From Martelella alba (GTDB lineage: Bacteria > Pseudomonadota > Alphaproteobacteria > Rhizobiales > Rhizobiaceae): 64,000 nucleotides of DNA. A program made the translations under genes and the position numbers. This document shows positions 54,090 through 61,971 of the stretch, piece after piece (within the stretch, counting starts at the first letter, position 1; each line of letters opens with the position of its first letter). Below the pieces are notes generated by a model that worked only from the letters and a program-made list of their open reading frames with translations, did not search any database and was not told the DNA's origin. The DNA lies in NCBI RefSeq assembly GCF_006516955.1, contig NZ_VHLG01000001.1, positions 496,001 through 560,000 on the forward strand. Direction: 5' to 3'.

Positions 54090-54989
54090 ATGACGGATGT
54101 GACGGTCTCACAGACGGCTTCGAAACGACCAGCCTGGCTCAAGCCCAATCTATGGTGGCTTGTTCTGCCAGCGGTGCTGTTCATAATCCTGTTTTTTCTT
54201 ATTCCGGTTCTGTCGCTGTTTCTGTCGAGTTTCGACAAGGCGATGCCCGGGCAGATCACCTTTCAGGGGCATCTTTCGCTCGACAACTACGAGCGGATAT
54301 TCACCCGGTCCCTGTACTACATGGCAATCTGGCGTTCGGTCTGGATCGGCGCCGTGGTTGCTGCGGTCTGCCTTGTTATCGGCTATCCGCTTTCCTTCAT
54401 CATCGCGCGCACCCTGAAACCGGGCATAGCGACGCTGCTGACCATTCTCGTCTTGAGTTCGATGCAGCTTGACATGGTGATCCGGCTTTACGGTCTGATG
54501 GTGCTGATGGGCGACAAGGGGTTGATCAATTCCGGCCTGATGGCACTCGGCATCATCTCCGAGCCGCTGCCGCTGATGTATAACGCATTCGGTGTTGTGG
54601 TCGGCCTGGTACAGGTCACCCTGCCCTTCATGATCCTGTCGCTCATCGGTGCGATCCGTTCCATCAATCCTTCGCTTGAAGAAGCCGCCCGCAGCCTCGG
54701 CTCCTCACGGTGGCATGTTATGCGCACCATTACCTGGCCACTGTCACTTCCCGGTGTTTACGCAGGAACGCTGCTGGTATTTGCTCTGGCGATTTCGTCT
54801 TATGTGGTGCCGGCATTGATGGGCGGCTGGAAGGTCATCACCCTGCCGATCCACATCTATCAGCAGATAGCCGAGGTCGGGCGCTGGCAATTCGGCGCCG
54901 CCGTCGCTGCCATCCTGTTCATCACATCACTGTTTGCCATGGGTCTCTATATCCTGGCCCTGCGTCGCAATGCCGGAGGTCGCGTCTGA
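54090..54989 (+). CDS. ABC transporter permease (PotB-like)
   Basis: 299-residue inner-membrane permease with six helices and the EAA loop EEAARSLGSSRWHVMRTITWPLSLPG. It resembles the polyamine/opine permease group. Its stop overlaps the next start by one base (TGATG), so the two permeases are coupled. It works with the binding protein and ATPase downstream. Confidence 0.9.
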   Translation: MTDVTVSQTASKRPAWLKPNLWWLVLPAVLFIILFFLIPVLSLFLSSFDKAMPGQITFQGHLSLDNYERIFTRSLYYMAIWRSVWIGAVVAAVCLVIGYPLSFIIARTLKPGIATLLTILVLSSMQLDMVIRLYGLMVLMGDKGLINSGLMALGIISEPLPLMYNAFGVVVGLVQVTLPFMILSLIGAIRSINPSLEEAARSLGSSRWHVMRTITWPLSLPGVYAGTLLVFALAISSYVVPALMGGWKVITLPIHIYQQIAEVGRWQFGAAVAAILFITSLFAMGLYILALRRNAGGRV

Positions 54990-55795
54990 TGGAAGATGTC
55001 AATCCCATCCCCTTCACCTTCCGGGTCATCGCCGCGATTGCGCTTCTCGTGCTGCTGGTCCCTGTCGCCATCGTGGTGCTGGCCGGGCTGAATTCCGGAG
55101 ACTATCTGACATTTCCCCCGCAGGGCTTCTCGCTGCGCTGGATCAGGAACTTCTTCGTTTCGCCCACCTTCCTGCCCGCTTTCAAGCTTTCCTTTGCGCT
55201 TGCGCTTGCGACCATGGTCATCTCGACATTTCTCGGCACCCTGGCTTCAATTTTCCTGACGCGCAGCACCTCGAAGTCGCGTGAATTTCTCAGGGCAATC
55301 TTCTTTCTTCCGGTCGTCCTGCCCGGTGTGGTCCTGGGAATTGCGCTCTATGTCTTTTTCATCTGGACGAATGTCGGCCTGGCCCGAAGCCTCACCGGCC
55401 TCATCATCGGCCATGTCCTGGTCACCATGCCCTTTGTGATCGCCACAGTGACCGCGTCGCTGGTTGATCTCGATCTGTCGGTTGAAGAAGCCGCGCGCTC
55501 GCTTGGCGCAACACCGGTTCAGGCGTTCATGAAAGTCACACTGCCGTTGATCACGCCCGGAATATCCGCCGGATCGATCTTCGCCTTCATCGTTTCCTTC
55601 GGCCAGTTCGAACTCACCCTCTTCCTGTCGACGCCAAATCTCCAGACACTGCCTTTGGCGATCTACTCGTCGCTTCGCTACGCCTTTGAGCCCACGGCCG
55701 CGGCAGCCGGCATCTTCGCCATCTGCCTGGTGACGGTCTCAACACTTATCTCGACGCGCCTTTCCAACCTCAAAAAACTGCTGAGCCGGCGATAA
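54989..55795 (+). CDS. ABC transporter permease (PotC-like)
   Basis: 268-residue permease, six helices, EAA loop EEAARSLGATPVQAFMKVTLPLITPG. It is the second half of the heterodimer with the gene upstream, to which it is translationally coupled. Confidence 0.9.
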   Translation: MEDVNPIPFTFRVIAAIALLVLLVPVAIVVLAGLNSGDYLTFPPQGFSLRWIRNFFVSPTFLPAFKLSFALALATMVISTFLGTLASIFLTRSTSKSREFLRAIFFLPVVLPGVVLGIALYVFFIWTNVGLARSLTGLIIGHVLVTMPFVIATVTASLVDLDLSVEEAARSLGATPVQAFMKVTLPLITPGISAGSIFAFIVSFGQFELTLFLSTPNLQTLPLAIYSSLRYAFEPTAAAAGIFAICLVTVSTLISTRLSNLKKLLSRR

Positions 55796-55822
55796 CCGGC
55801 CTTACTCCAGAAAGGGACAAGC

Positions 55823-56923
55823 ATGACCATTACCAAGAACGGCCTCACCAGACGCACCCTGCTCAAGGCAGGTGCGGCAACAGCAGGTGTCAGCCTGTTC
55901 AACATCAACCACGCATTCTCGCAGGACGTGACCTATGACGGTGGCGTTTTCGATGCCGGCGGCGCGGTTTTCAACATTGCGGGCTGGGGCGGTTACTGGG
56001 AAGAAACCCAGAACAAGCTGGTGCTTGATCAGTTCCAGAAGGATTTCAACTGCCAGGTCCGCTATGACAGCACCTTCCCCTGGTTCCCGAAATATGTTGC
56101 TGCCGGTCCCGAAAACCCGCCCTTTGCGATGAACAACTGGAACATGCCGGAAATGTTCAAGACGGCTGGCGCGGGCGACTATTTCATGCCGGTTGACGAA
56201 ATCAGGGCCAATGTTCCCAACACCTCCGAGCTCTGGGACTTCTCGATGAAGACCGGCATCGGCATCACCTGGGCCTTTTCGCGCTATTGCTATGTCTACC
56301 GCACCGATGCCGGCATTACGCCGGCGAGCTTCAAGGATTTCTGGTTGCCGGACTATGCCGGAAAGCGCGGCACCTACATCACCTCCAACACCCTGCAGAT
56401 GATGTTCTTCATGGCATCCTGCGCCCAGTTCGGCAGCGGAGAAACGGATTTTGATGCGGGATATGAGGCCATGAAAAAGGCCATGCCGATGAAGATTTCC
56501 GACTTCACCGGAAACATGGCTGCCCTTGTCGAACGTGGCGAAGTCAACATTGCCGTTCAGTCCGATGCAGAAGCGCTGCTGCAGAAGGAAAAAGGCGTTC
56601 CAGTCGAACTCTATTATTGGGATGAATATAAGGGCATTCTTACCCAGACCCAGACGATCAGCAAATATGCAGATCCGACCAGTAAGAAGCTCGCCTTCGC
56701 GCTGTTGAACCGGATGCTCTCGCCCGAGTTCCAGTCTGGCTTTGCCGATGAATTCTGGATGCGCCCAACCAACAAGAATGCCGTCATCCCCGAAAAGATG
56801 ACGAAGCTCGGCGTCACCAATACCGCGGACGCAACCGACGGGCTGCATATCCCCGACTGGTCTGCCTATCTTGCCGATGAAATCGACATTGTCGAAACCG
56901 TCAACGAGATCTTTGGCTCCTGA
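55823..56923 (+). CDS. ABC transporter substrate-binding protein, Tat-type signal
   Basis: 366-residue periplasmic binding protein of the spermidine/putrescine or family-8 type. It begins with a twin-arginine signal (LTRRTLLKAG then a hydrophobic stretch ending HAFSQ), so it is probably exported folded. Ligand residues cannot be read from sequence. It sits between the permeases and the ATPase. Confidence 0.88.
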   Translation: MTITKNGLTRRTLLKAGAATAGVSLFNINHAFSQDVTYDGGVFDAGGAVFNIAGWGGYWEETQNKLVLDQFQKDFNCQVRYDSTFPWFPKYVAAGPENPPFAMNNWNMPEMFKTAGAGDYFMPVDEIRANVPNTSELWDFSMKTGIGITWAFSRYCYVYRTDAGITPASFKDFWLPDYAGKRGTYITSNTLQMMFFMASCAQFGSGETDFDAGYEAMKKAMPMKISDFTGNMAALVERGEVNIAVQSDAEALLQKEKGVPVELYYWDEYKGILTQTQTISKYADPTSKKLAFALLNRMLSPEFQSGFADEFWMRPTNKNAVIPEKMTKLGVTNTADATDGLHIPDWSAYLADEIDIVETVNEIFGS

Positions 56924-57000
56924 GCCAGACACAGGCTGGGCCGCCATTCATCGGCGGCCCACATACCCGCATTTTCATCTGACAAACGAGGCTAATCTCC

Positions 57001-58095
57001 GTGTCCGACATCCGGCTCGAACAACTCACCAAGCGCTATGGCGAATCGACTGCCGTCGATTCCCTGTCGCTGCATATCCAGGAAGGCGAGTTCTACGCGC
57101 TGCTCGGCCCGTCGGGTTGCGGCAAGTCGACCACGCTCAGAATGGTGGCGGGTTTTGTGAAACCGACAACCGGCCGCATTCTGGTCGGCGGGCAGAACCT
57201 GACACCGCTGCCGCCAGAAAAGCGTGACATCGGCATTGTCTTTCAAAACTATGCGATTTTTCCGCACATGTCGGTGGCCGACAATATCGCCTTCGGCCTG
57301 AAGCTCAGAAAGAAGTCGCGCGATGAAATCGAAACATCCGTCAAGGCTGCACTCGACCAGGTTGGCCTGAGTGGCTATGGCGATCGCTTTCAGCGCAACC
57401 TCTCCGGCGGCCAGCAGCAGCGCGTCGCGCTTGCACGCGTCCTGGTCACCGAACCACGCATCCTGCTTCTGGACGAGCCACTTTCAGCACTCGACAAGAC
57501 CCTGCGTGAGGAAATGAAGTTCTGGATCAAGGAACTTCAGCAAAATCTTGGAATTACAACGATTTATGTCACGCATGATCAGGATGAAGCGCTGACCATG
57601 TCCGACAGGATCGGTGTGATGCGCGCCGGACAGATCGAACATTCGGGAACACCGCAGCAAATCTACGAGGAACCGGCGACGCTTTTCGTCACCACCTTCA
57701 TCGGTCAATCCAACGTGCTTTCGGTCACGGCACGCAACGTCCAGGATGGGATCGCGACCTTCAGTCTTCGCGACAAGGTGCTGAAGGCAAGCACGCGTCA
57801 TCTCATTGCCAAGGACAAACCCGCAAAGCTGATCATCCGGCCCGAAAATGTGCTGATGGGACCGGAAGCTGAAGCCCAGGGCGTTTCGCTCATTTCCGCC
57901 ACTGTGAAAGACGAAACCTATCAGGGATCGATGCTTCGCTATCGGCTGGATGTCGAAGGCCAGGAGATTGTTGCCGAACGGCAAAACCAGCTGCATCTGA
58001 AACGCTGGACACGGGGCGAAGAGGTCACGATCGGCTGGACGGAACAAAGGGCGCGACTGCTGCCTGACGACCCGACGGTCACCACCGTCGGCTAG
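57001..58095 (+). CDS. ABC transporter ATP-binding protein (PotA-like)
   Basis: 364-residue ATPase: Walker A GPSGCGKST, Q-loop VFQNYAIFP, signature LSGGQQQR, Walker B ILLLDEPLSALD, and a C-terminal TOBE regulatory domain (residues ~240-364). The start is GTG at 57001. It completes the PotABCD-type importer, and an inverted repeat follows. Confidence 0.92.
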   Translation: MSDIRLEQLTKRYGESTAVDSLSLHIQEGEFYALLGPSGCGKSTTLRMVAGFVKPTTGRILVGGQNLTPLPPEKRDIGIVFQNYAIFPHMSVADNIAFGLKLRKKSRDEIETSVKAALDQVGLSGYGDRFQRNLSGGQQQRVALARVLVTEPRILLLDEPLSALDKTLREEMKFWIKELQQNLGITTIYVTHDQDEALTMSDRIGVMRAGQIEHSGTPQQIYEEPATLFVTTFIGQSNVLSVTARNVQDGIATFSLRDKVLKASTRHLIAKDKPAKLIIRPENVLMGPEAEAQGVSLISATVKDETYQGSMLRYRLDVEGQEIVAERQNQLHLKRWTRGEEVTIGWTEQRARLLPDDPTVTTVG

Positions 58096-58142
58096 AGCCT
58101 GCCCCGACCGGAGCAAAGCGAGGATCGGCAAGCGCTCTAGCC
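58090..58142. repeat. Inverted repeat after the ABC ATPase gene
   Basis: GGCTAGAGC (58090-58098) pairs perfectly with GCTCTAGCC (58134-58142) around a 35-base loop; the arm overlaps the stop of the ATPase. No T run follows. It may attenuate between the importer and the enzyme genes, or be a small dispersed repeat. Confidence 0.55.
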
Positions 58143-58247
58143 CGCAGGGTCAACGTCGACATTTAAAAACAGGAACGAGAGCATCTGGCGCGACATAGCT
58201 GCGCGCCGGAACAGGAAAACGATTGTCTTCGATTGAAAGGTTTCACA

Positions 58248-59801
58248 ATGCGCGTAGGCATTGATGTAGGCGGCACGAATACGGATGCCGTCATCTTGGA
58301 TGGCAACACCGTTGTTGCAGGGTGCAAATCACCGACCACGGAGGATGTGAGTTCCGGCATTGCGTCGGCATTGTCCATCGTCATGGGAGAAAGCGGCGTC
58401 AAGCCCGAAGCCATCGAAGCCGTGATGATTGGCACCACCCACTTCACCAATGCCGTTGTCGAACGCCGCCGCCTGCTTGAGGTCGCAGCGATCCGCATTG
58501 GCCTGCCTGCCACCCGTGGCGTGCCGCCGATGACCGACTGGCCGGCAGATCTTGCTGATACGCTTGGCCGCCATACCTTCATGCTGCGCGGCGGTCACGA
58601 ATTCGACGGTCGCGAGATTGCCCCGCTCGATGAAGCAGGGCTTCTCGACGTTGCCCGGCAGATCAAGGCCCGCGGCATTCAATCGGCGGCCATCACCTCG
58701 GTTTTTTCGCCGGTAACAGCGGTCATGGAACTGCGGGCGGCCGAAATCCTGCAACAGGAATGCCCCGGCGTTGCACTTTCACTCAGCCATGAGATCGGCC
58801 GGGTCGGTTTTCTGGAGCGCGAAAACGCCGCCATCATGAATGCCTGCCTCGCGGAACTCTCCACCAAGGTGGTCAATTCCTTCCGCACGGCCTTGCGCGA
58901 CAAGGGCATCACCGCGCCCTTCTTCATCAGCCAGAATGATGGAACTCTCATGACGCCGGAGCATGTGGAACGCTATCCGGTCCTGACCTTCGCATCTGGC
59001 CCGACCAATTCCATGCGTGGCGCCGCCCGCCTCGCCGGACTTGGCGAGGCCATGGTGGTTGATATTGGCGGAACGACATCCGATGTCGGCATGCTGATGC
59101 AGGGTTTCCCGCGCGAAAGCGCCGTCGCCGTCGATATTGGTGGCGTTCGCACCAATTTCCGCATGCCCGATGTGCTGGCGATCGGCCTTGGCGGAGGATC
59201 GCTGGTGCGTGATGACGGCGCCCGGATCGGCCCGGATTCCGTCGGTTATGAAATCACCTCCAAGGCACTGGTCTTCGGTGGCGACATACTGACGACCACC
59301 GACATCATCGTTGCCGCCGGACTGGCAGATATTGGCGATGCCTCCCGCGTTGCCCATCTGCCAAAATCAACGATCGAAACCGCAATCGACACCATGCACC
59401 GCATGGTCGATGAAGCTGTCGACCGCATGAAAACCTCGGCGGATAAACTACCGGTCATTCTTGTCGGCGGTGGCTCTGTGCTGATCTCTCGCGATCTCCC
59501 TTCAGCCAGCGAAGTCATTCGCCCGGAAAATGCCGGCGTTGCCAATGCCATTGGTGCAGCGATCGCTCAGGTCGGCGGGGAAGTCGATCGGATCTACGCC
59601 ATGGAAGGCCGCCAGCGTGACGATGTATTGAATGAAGCCAAGGCAGAAGCCTCTGCCAATGCCGTTGCCGCTGGCGCGAAGGCAGAAACGGTCAAGATCA
59701 TGGACATTGAGGAAGTGCCGCTTGCCTATCTTCCCGGTTCCGCGACCCGGATCAGGGTCAAGGCCGTGGGTGATCTCGCGCTTCAGGAGGCCTCAAAATG
59801 A
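58248..59801 (+). CDS. HyuA-like hydantoinase/oxoprolinase family ATPase
   Basis: 517-residue protein of the hydantoinase A/oxoprolinase fold. The phosphate-binding start is MRVGIDVGGTNTDAV, with a later VVDIGGTTSDVG and an ILVGGGSVL segment. Full HyuA is near 690 residues; this shorter form commonly accompanies DUF917. The ATG at 58248 has an AAAGG site. Its stop overlaps DUF917 by four bases (ATGA). No HyuB partner is present, so ATP-dependent ring opening is not shown. Confidence 0.85.
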   Translation: MRVGIDVGGTNTDAVILDGNTVVAGCKSPTTEDVSSGIASALSIVMGESGVKPEAIEAVMIGTTHFTNAVVERRRLLEVAAIRIGLPATRGVPPMTDWPADLADTLGRHTFMLRGGHEFDGREIAPLDEAGLLDVARQIKARGIQSAAITSVFSPVTAVMELRAAEILQQECPGVALSLSHEIGRVGFLERENAAIMNACLAELSTKVVNSFRTALRDKGITAPFFISQNDGTLMTPEHVERYPVLTFASGPTNSMRGAARLAGLGEAMVVDIGGTTSDVGMLMQGFPRESAVAVDIGGVRTNFRMPDVLAIGLGGGSLVRDDGARIGPDSVGYEITSKALVFGGDILTTTDIIVAAGLADIGDASRVAHLPKSTIETAIDTMHRMVDEAVDRMKTSADKLPVILVGGGSVLISRDLPSASEVIRPENAGVANAIGAAIAQVGGEVDRIYAMEGRQRDDVLNEAKAEASANAVAAGAKAETVKIMDIEEVPLAYLPGSATRIRVKAVGDLALQEASK

Positions 59802-60889
59802 AGCTCGGAACACAGGATCTGAAGGATCTGGCTGTCGGCGCTGCCTTTCTTGGCACCGGCGGTGGCGGCGACCCCTATATCGGCCGCCAGATGGTGCAGC
59901 AATGCCTTGATGAGGGGCTGTCCGTCGATCTGATCGACCCCGACACGCTGGACGATGATGCCCTGGTCATACCGACAGCCATGATGGGCGCCCCGACCGT
60001 GCTGGTCGAGAAACTGCCGTCCGGTGAAGAGGCGATCCTGTCGCTCAGGCGCCTTGAAAAGCGCCTCGGAAAGACAGCCACCCACACGATGCCGATTGAA
60101 GTGGGTGGCATCAATTCCACCATCCCGCTTCTGGTCGGTGCGCGCCTTGGACTGCCGATCGTCGATGGCGATGGCATGGGACGGGCCTTTCCGGAACTGC
60201 AGATGGAGACCTTCGGCGTTTATGGCATATCAGGCTGCCCGATGGCGGTTTCCAACGAATGGGGTGACTGCACGCTGATCGAGGCCCGCTCCAATGAGAT
60301 GATGGAATGGCTGTCGCGTGGCGTGGCCATCCGCATGGGGGGGGCAGCCTATATCGCCGAATACGCCATGTCCGGCGCTGAGGTGAAACGCACCGCCGTA
60401 CCGCGCACGCTGTCGCTGGCCATTCAGGTCGGCAAGGTGCTGCGCGAGGCCAAGGCCAGTCATCAAAGCCCGTTCGAGGCGCTCCTCGCCTTCATGCCGA
60501 AGACGCTCTACAGCTATGCCACGATCATCTATTCTGGAAAGATCGCCGATATTCAGCGGGAAACCCGGAATGGCTTTTCCGTAGGCCGGGCGCGCATCGA
60601 GGGCTTTGCGCCCTATTCCAGCGTCATGGAAATCGAAATCCAGAATGAAAATCTGATCGCCCGGGTTGATGGCAAGGTTCGCGCCATCGTGCCGGATCTG
60701 ATCTGCATCATGGATAGCGAAACGGCCGAACCGATCACTACGGAAGGCCTGCGATACGGTCAGCGGATCACGGTCATTTCCGTTTCCGTGCCGGAAATCA
60801 TGCGCACGCCTGAGGCATTGGCGGTTTTCGGACCGAAATGCTTCGGCCTTGACGAACCCTACACCAAGATCGAGGAACTTTCGGCATGA
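59798..60889 (+). CDS. DUF917 protein, first copy (S-methyl thiohydantoin desulfurase family)
   Basis: 363-residue DUF917 protein with the conserved GTGGGGDPYIG loop near residue 20, IVDGDGMGRAFPELQMETF in the middle and RYGQRITVISVSVPEIMRTP near the end. It is coupled to the HyuA-like gene by ATGA and to the second copy by ATGA at 60886. The family is linked by name to thiohydantoin desulfurization; the activity here is inferred. Confidence 0.85.
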   Translation: MKLGTQDLKDLAVGAAFLGTGGGGDPYIGRQMVQQCLDEGLSVDLIDPDTLDDDALVIPTAMMGAPTVLVEKLPSGEEAILSLRRLEKRLGKTATHTMPIEVGGINSTIPLLVGARLGLPIVDGDGMGRAFPELQMETFGVYGISGCPMAVSNEWGDCTLIEARSNEMMEWLSRGVAIRMGGAAYIAEYAMSGAEVKRTAVPRTLSLAIQVGKVLREAKASHQSPFEALLAFMPKTLYSYATIIYSGKIADIQRETRNGFSVGRARIEGFAPYSSVMEIEIQNENLIARVDGKVRAIVPDLICIMDSETAEPITTEGLRYGQRITVISVSVPEIMRTPEALAVFGPKCFGLDEPYTKIEELSA

Positions 60890-61971
60890 GAGAGATCCGT
60901 TCTGGAGACCTGGAAGACATAGCAGTCGGTGCAGCTGTTCTTGGCACTGGCGGCGGTGGCGACCCCTATATCGGCAAGCTTCTCGCCCGTGGCGCCATTG
61001 AACAGCATGGCCCGGTCAAGCTGATTTCTCTTGAAGAACTGCCGGATGATGCGCAGATCGTCACCTGCGGCGCCATGGGTGCACCGACAATCCTGCTGGA
61101 AAAGGTCCCCTCCGGCGATGAAATGCTGATGGCCCTGCGCCATTTCGAGGACGTGACGGGAAAAAAGGTCGAGGCGCTGATGCCATTTGAGGCCGGCGGG
61201 CTGAATTCCTGCCTGCCGATCGTACTCGCCGCCCAGACCGGATTGCCGCTGGTCGATGCCGATGGCATGGGACGCGCATTCCCCCAGCTCGAAATGGAAA
61301 CATTTCATGTTTATGGGGTGAAAGCGGCACCGGTTGCCATGGCAGATGAACGTGGCAATCTCGCAATGGTTGAAACGGAAGATGCAGCCAAGGCCGAATT
61401 TCTGGCCCGTGGCGTATGTATCCGCATGGGTGGTCAGGTCAGCCTGGTCAATTATCCGATGGATGGCAGAACGGCCAAACGTGTGTCAGTCCCCGCGACC
61501 ATGTCGCTGGCGCAGGATATCGGCCGCGTCATTCGCCAGGCCAAGCAGGCAAAGCAGTTGCCTGTGGCATCGCTGATCGACTTCCTCAAGACGACCCATT
61601 ACGGCCACGCCGAACTGCTTGGTTCCGGCAAGGTCGTCGACATCGAACGCAAGGTGGAAAATGGCTGGTCCGTCGGCATTGTCACGATTGCGCCATTCGA
61701 TGAAGGGCAGCCCTATGCCATTCGCATTCAAAACGAGAACCTTCTGCTGGAACGCGACGGCAAAGTCCTGGCCGTTGTTCCGGACCTGATCTGTGTGCTG
61801 GACATAGACACGGCCGAGGCCATCCCGACAGAACGCCTGCGCTATGGCCAACGCGTCAACATCCTCGGTATCCGGGTCCCGGAGATCATGCGAACGCCAG
61901 AAGCGCTGGCCGTTTTCGGTCCTTCGGCCTTTCACATTGATGCAGCCTATGAACCGCTTGGCGGCTCCTGA
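60886..61971 (+). CDS. DUF917 protein, second copy
   Basis: 361-residue paralogue of the preceding protein: the same GTGGGGDPYIG loop, LVDADGMGRAFPQLEMETF, and RYGQRVNILGIRVPEIMRTP. The two probably form a heterodimer or have split substrates. Its 3' end overlaps the convergent LuxR regulator by 25 bases (61947-61971). Confidence 0.85.
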   Translation: MREIRSGDLEDIAVGAAVLGTGGGGDPYIGKLLARGAIEQHGPVKLISLEELPDDAQIVTCGAMGAPTILLEKVPSGDEMLMALRHFEDVTGKKVEALMPFEAGGLNSCLPIVLAAQTGLPLVDADGMGRAFPQLEMETFHVYGVKAAPVAMADERGNLAMVETEDAAKAEFLARGVCIRMGGQVSLVNYPMDGRTAKRVSVPATMSLAQDIGRVIRQAKQAKQLPVASLIDFLKTTHYGHAELLGSGKVVDIERKVENGWSVGIVTIAPFDEGQPYAIRIQNENLLLERDGKVLAVVPDLICVLDIDTAEAIPTERLRYGQRVNILGIRVPEIMRTPEALAVFGPSAFHIDAAYEPLGGS

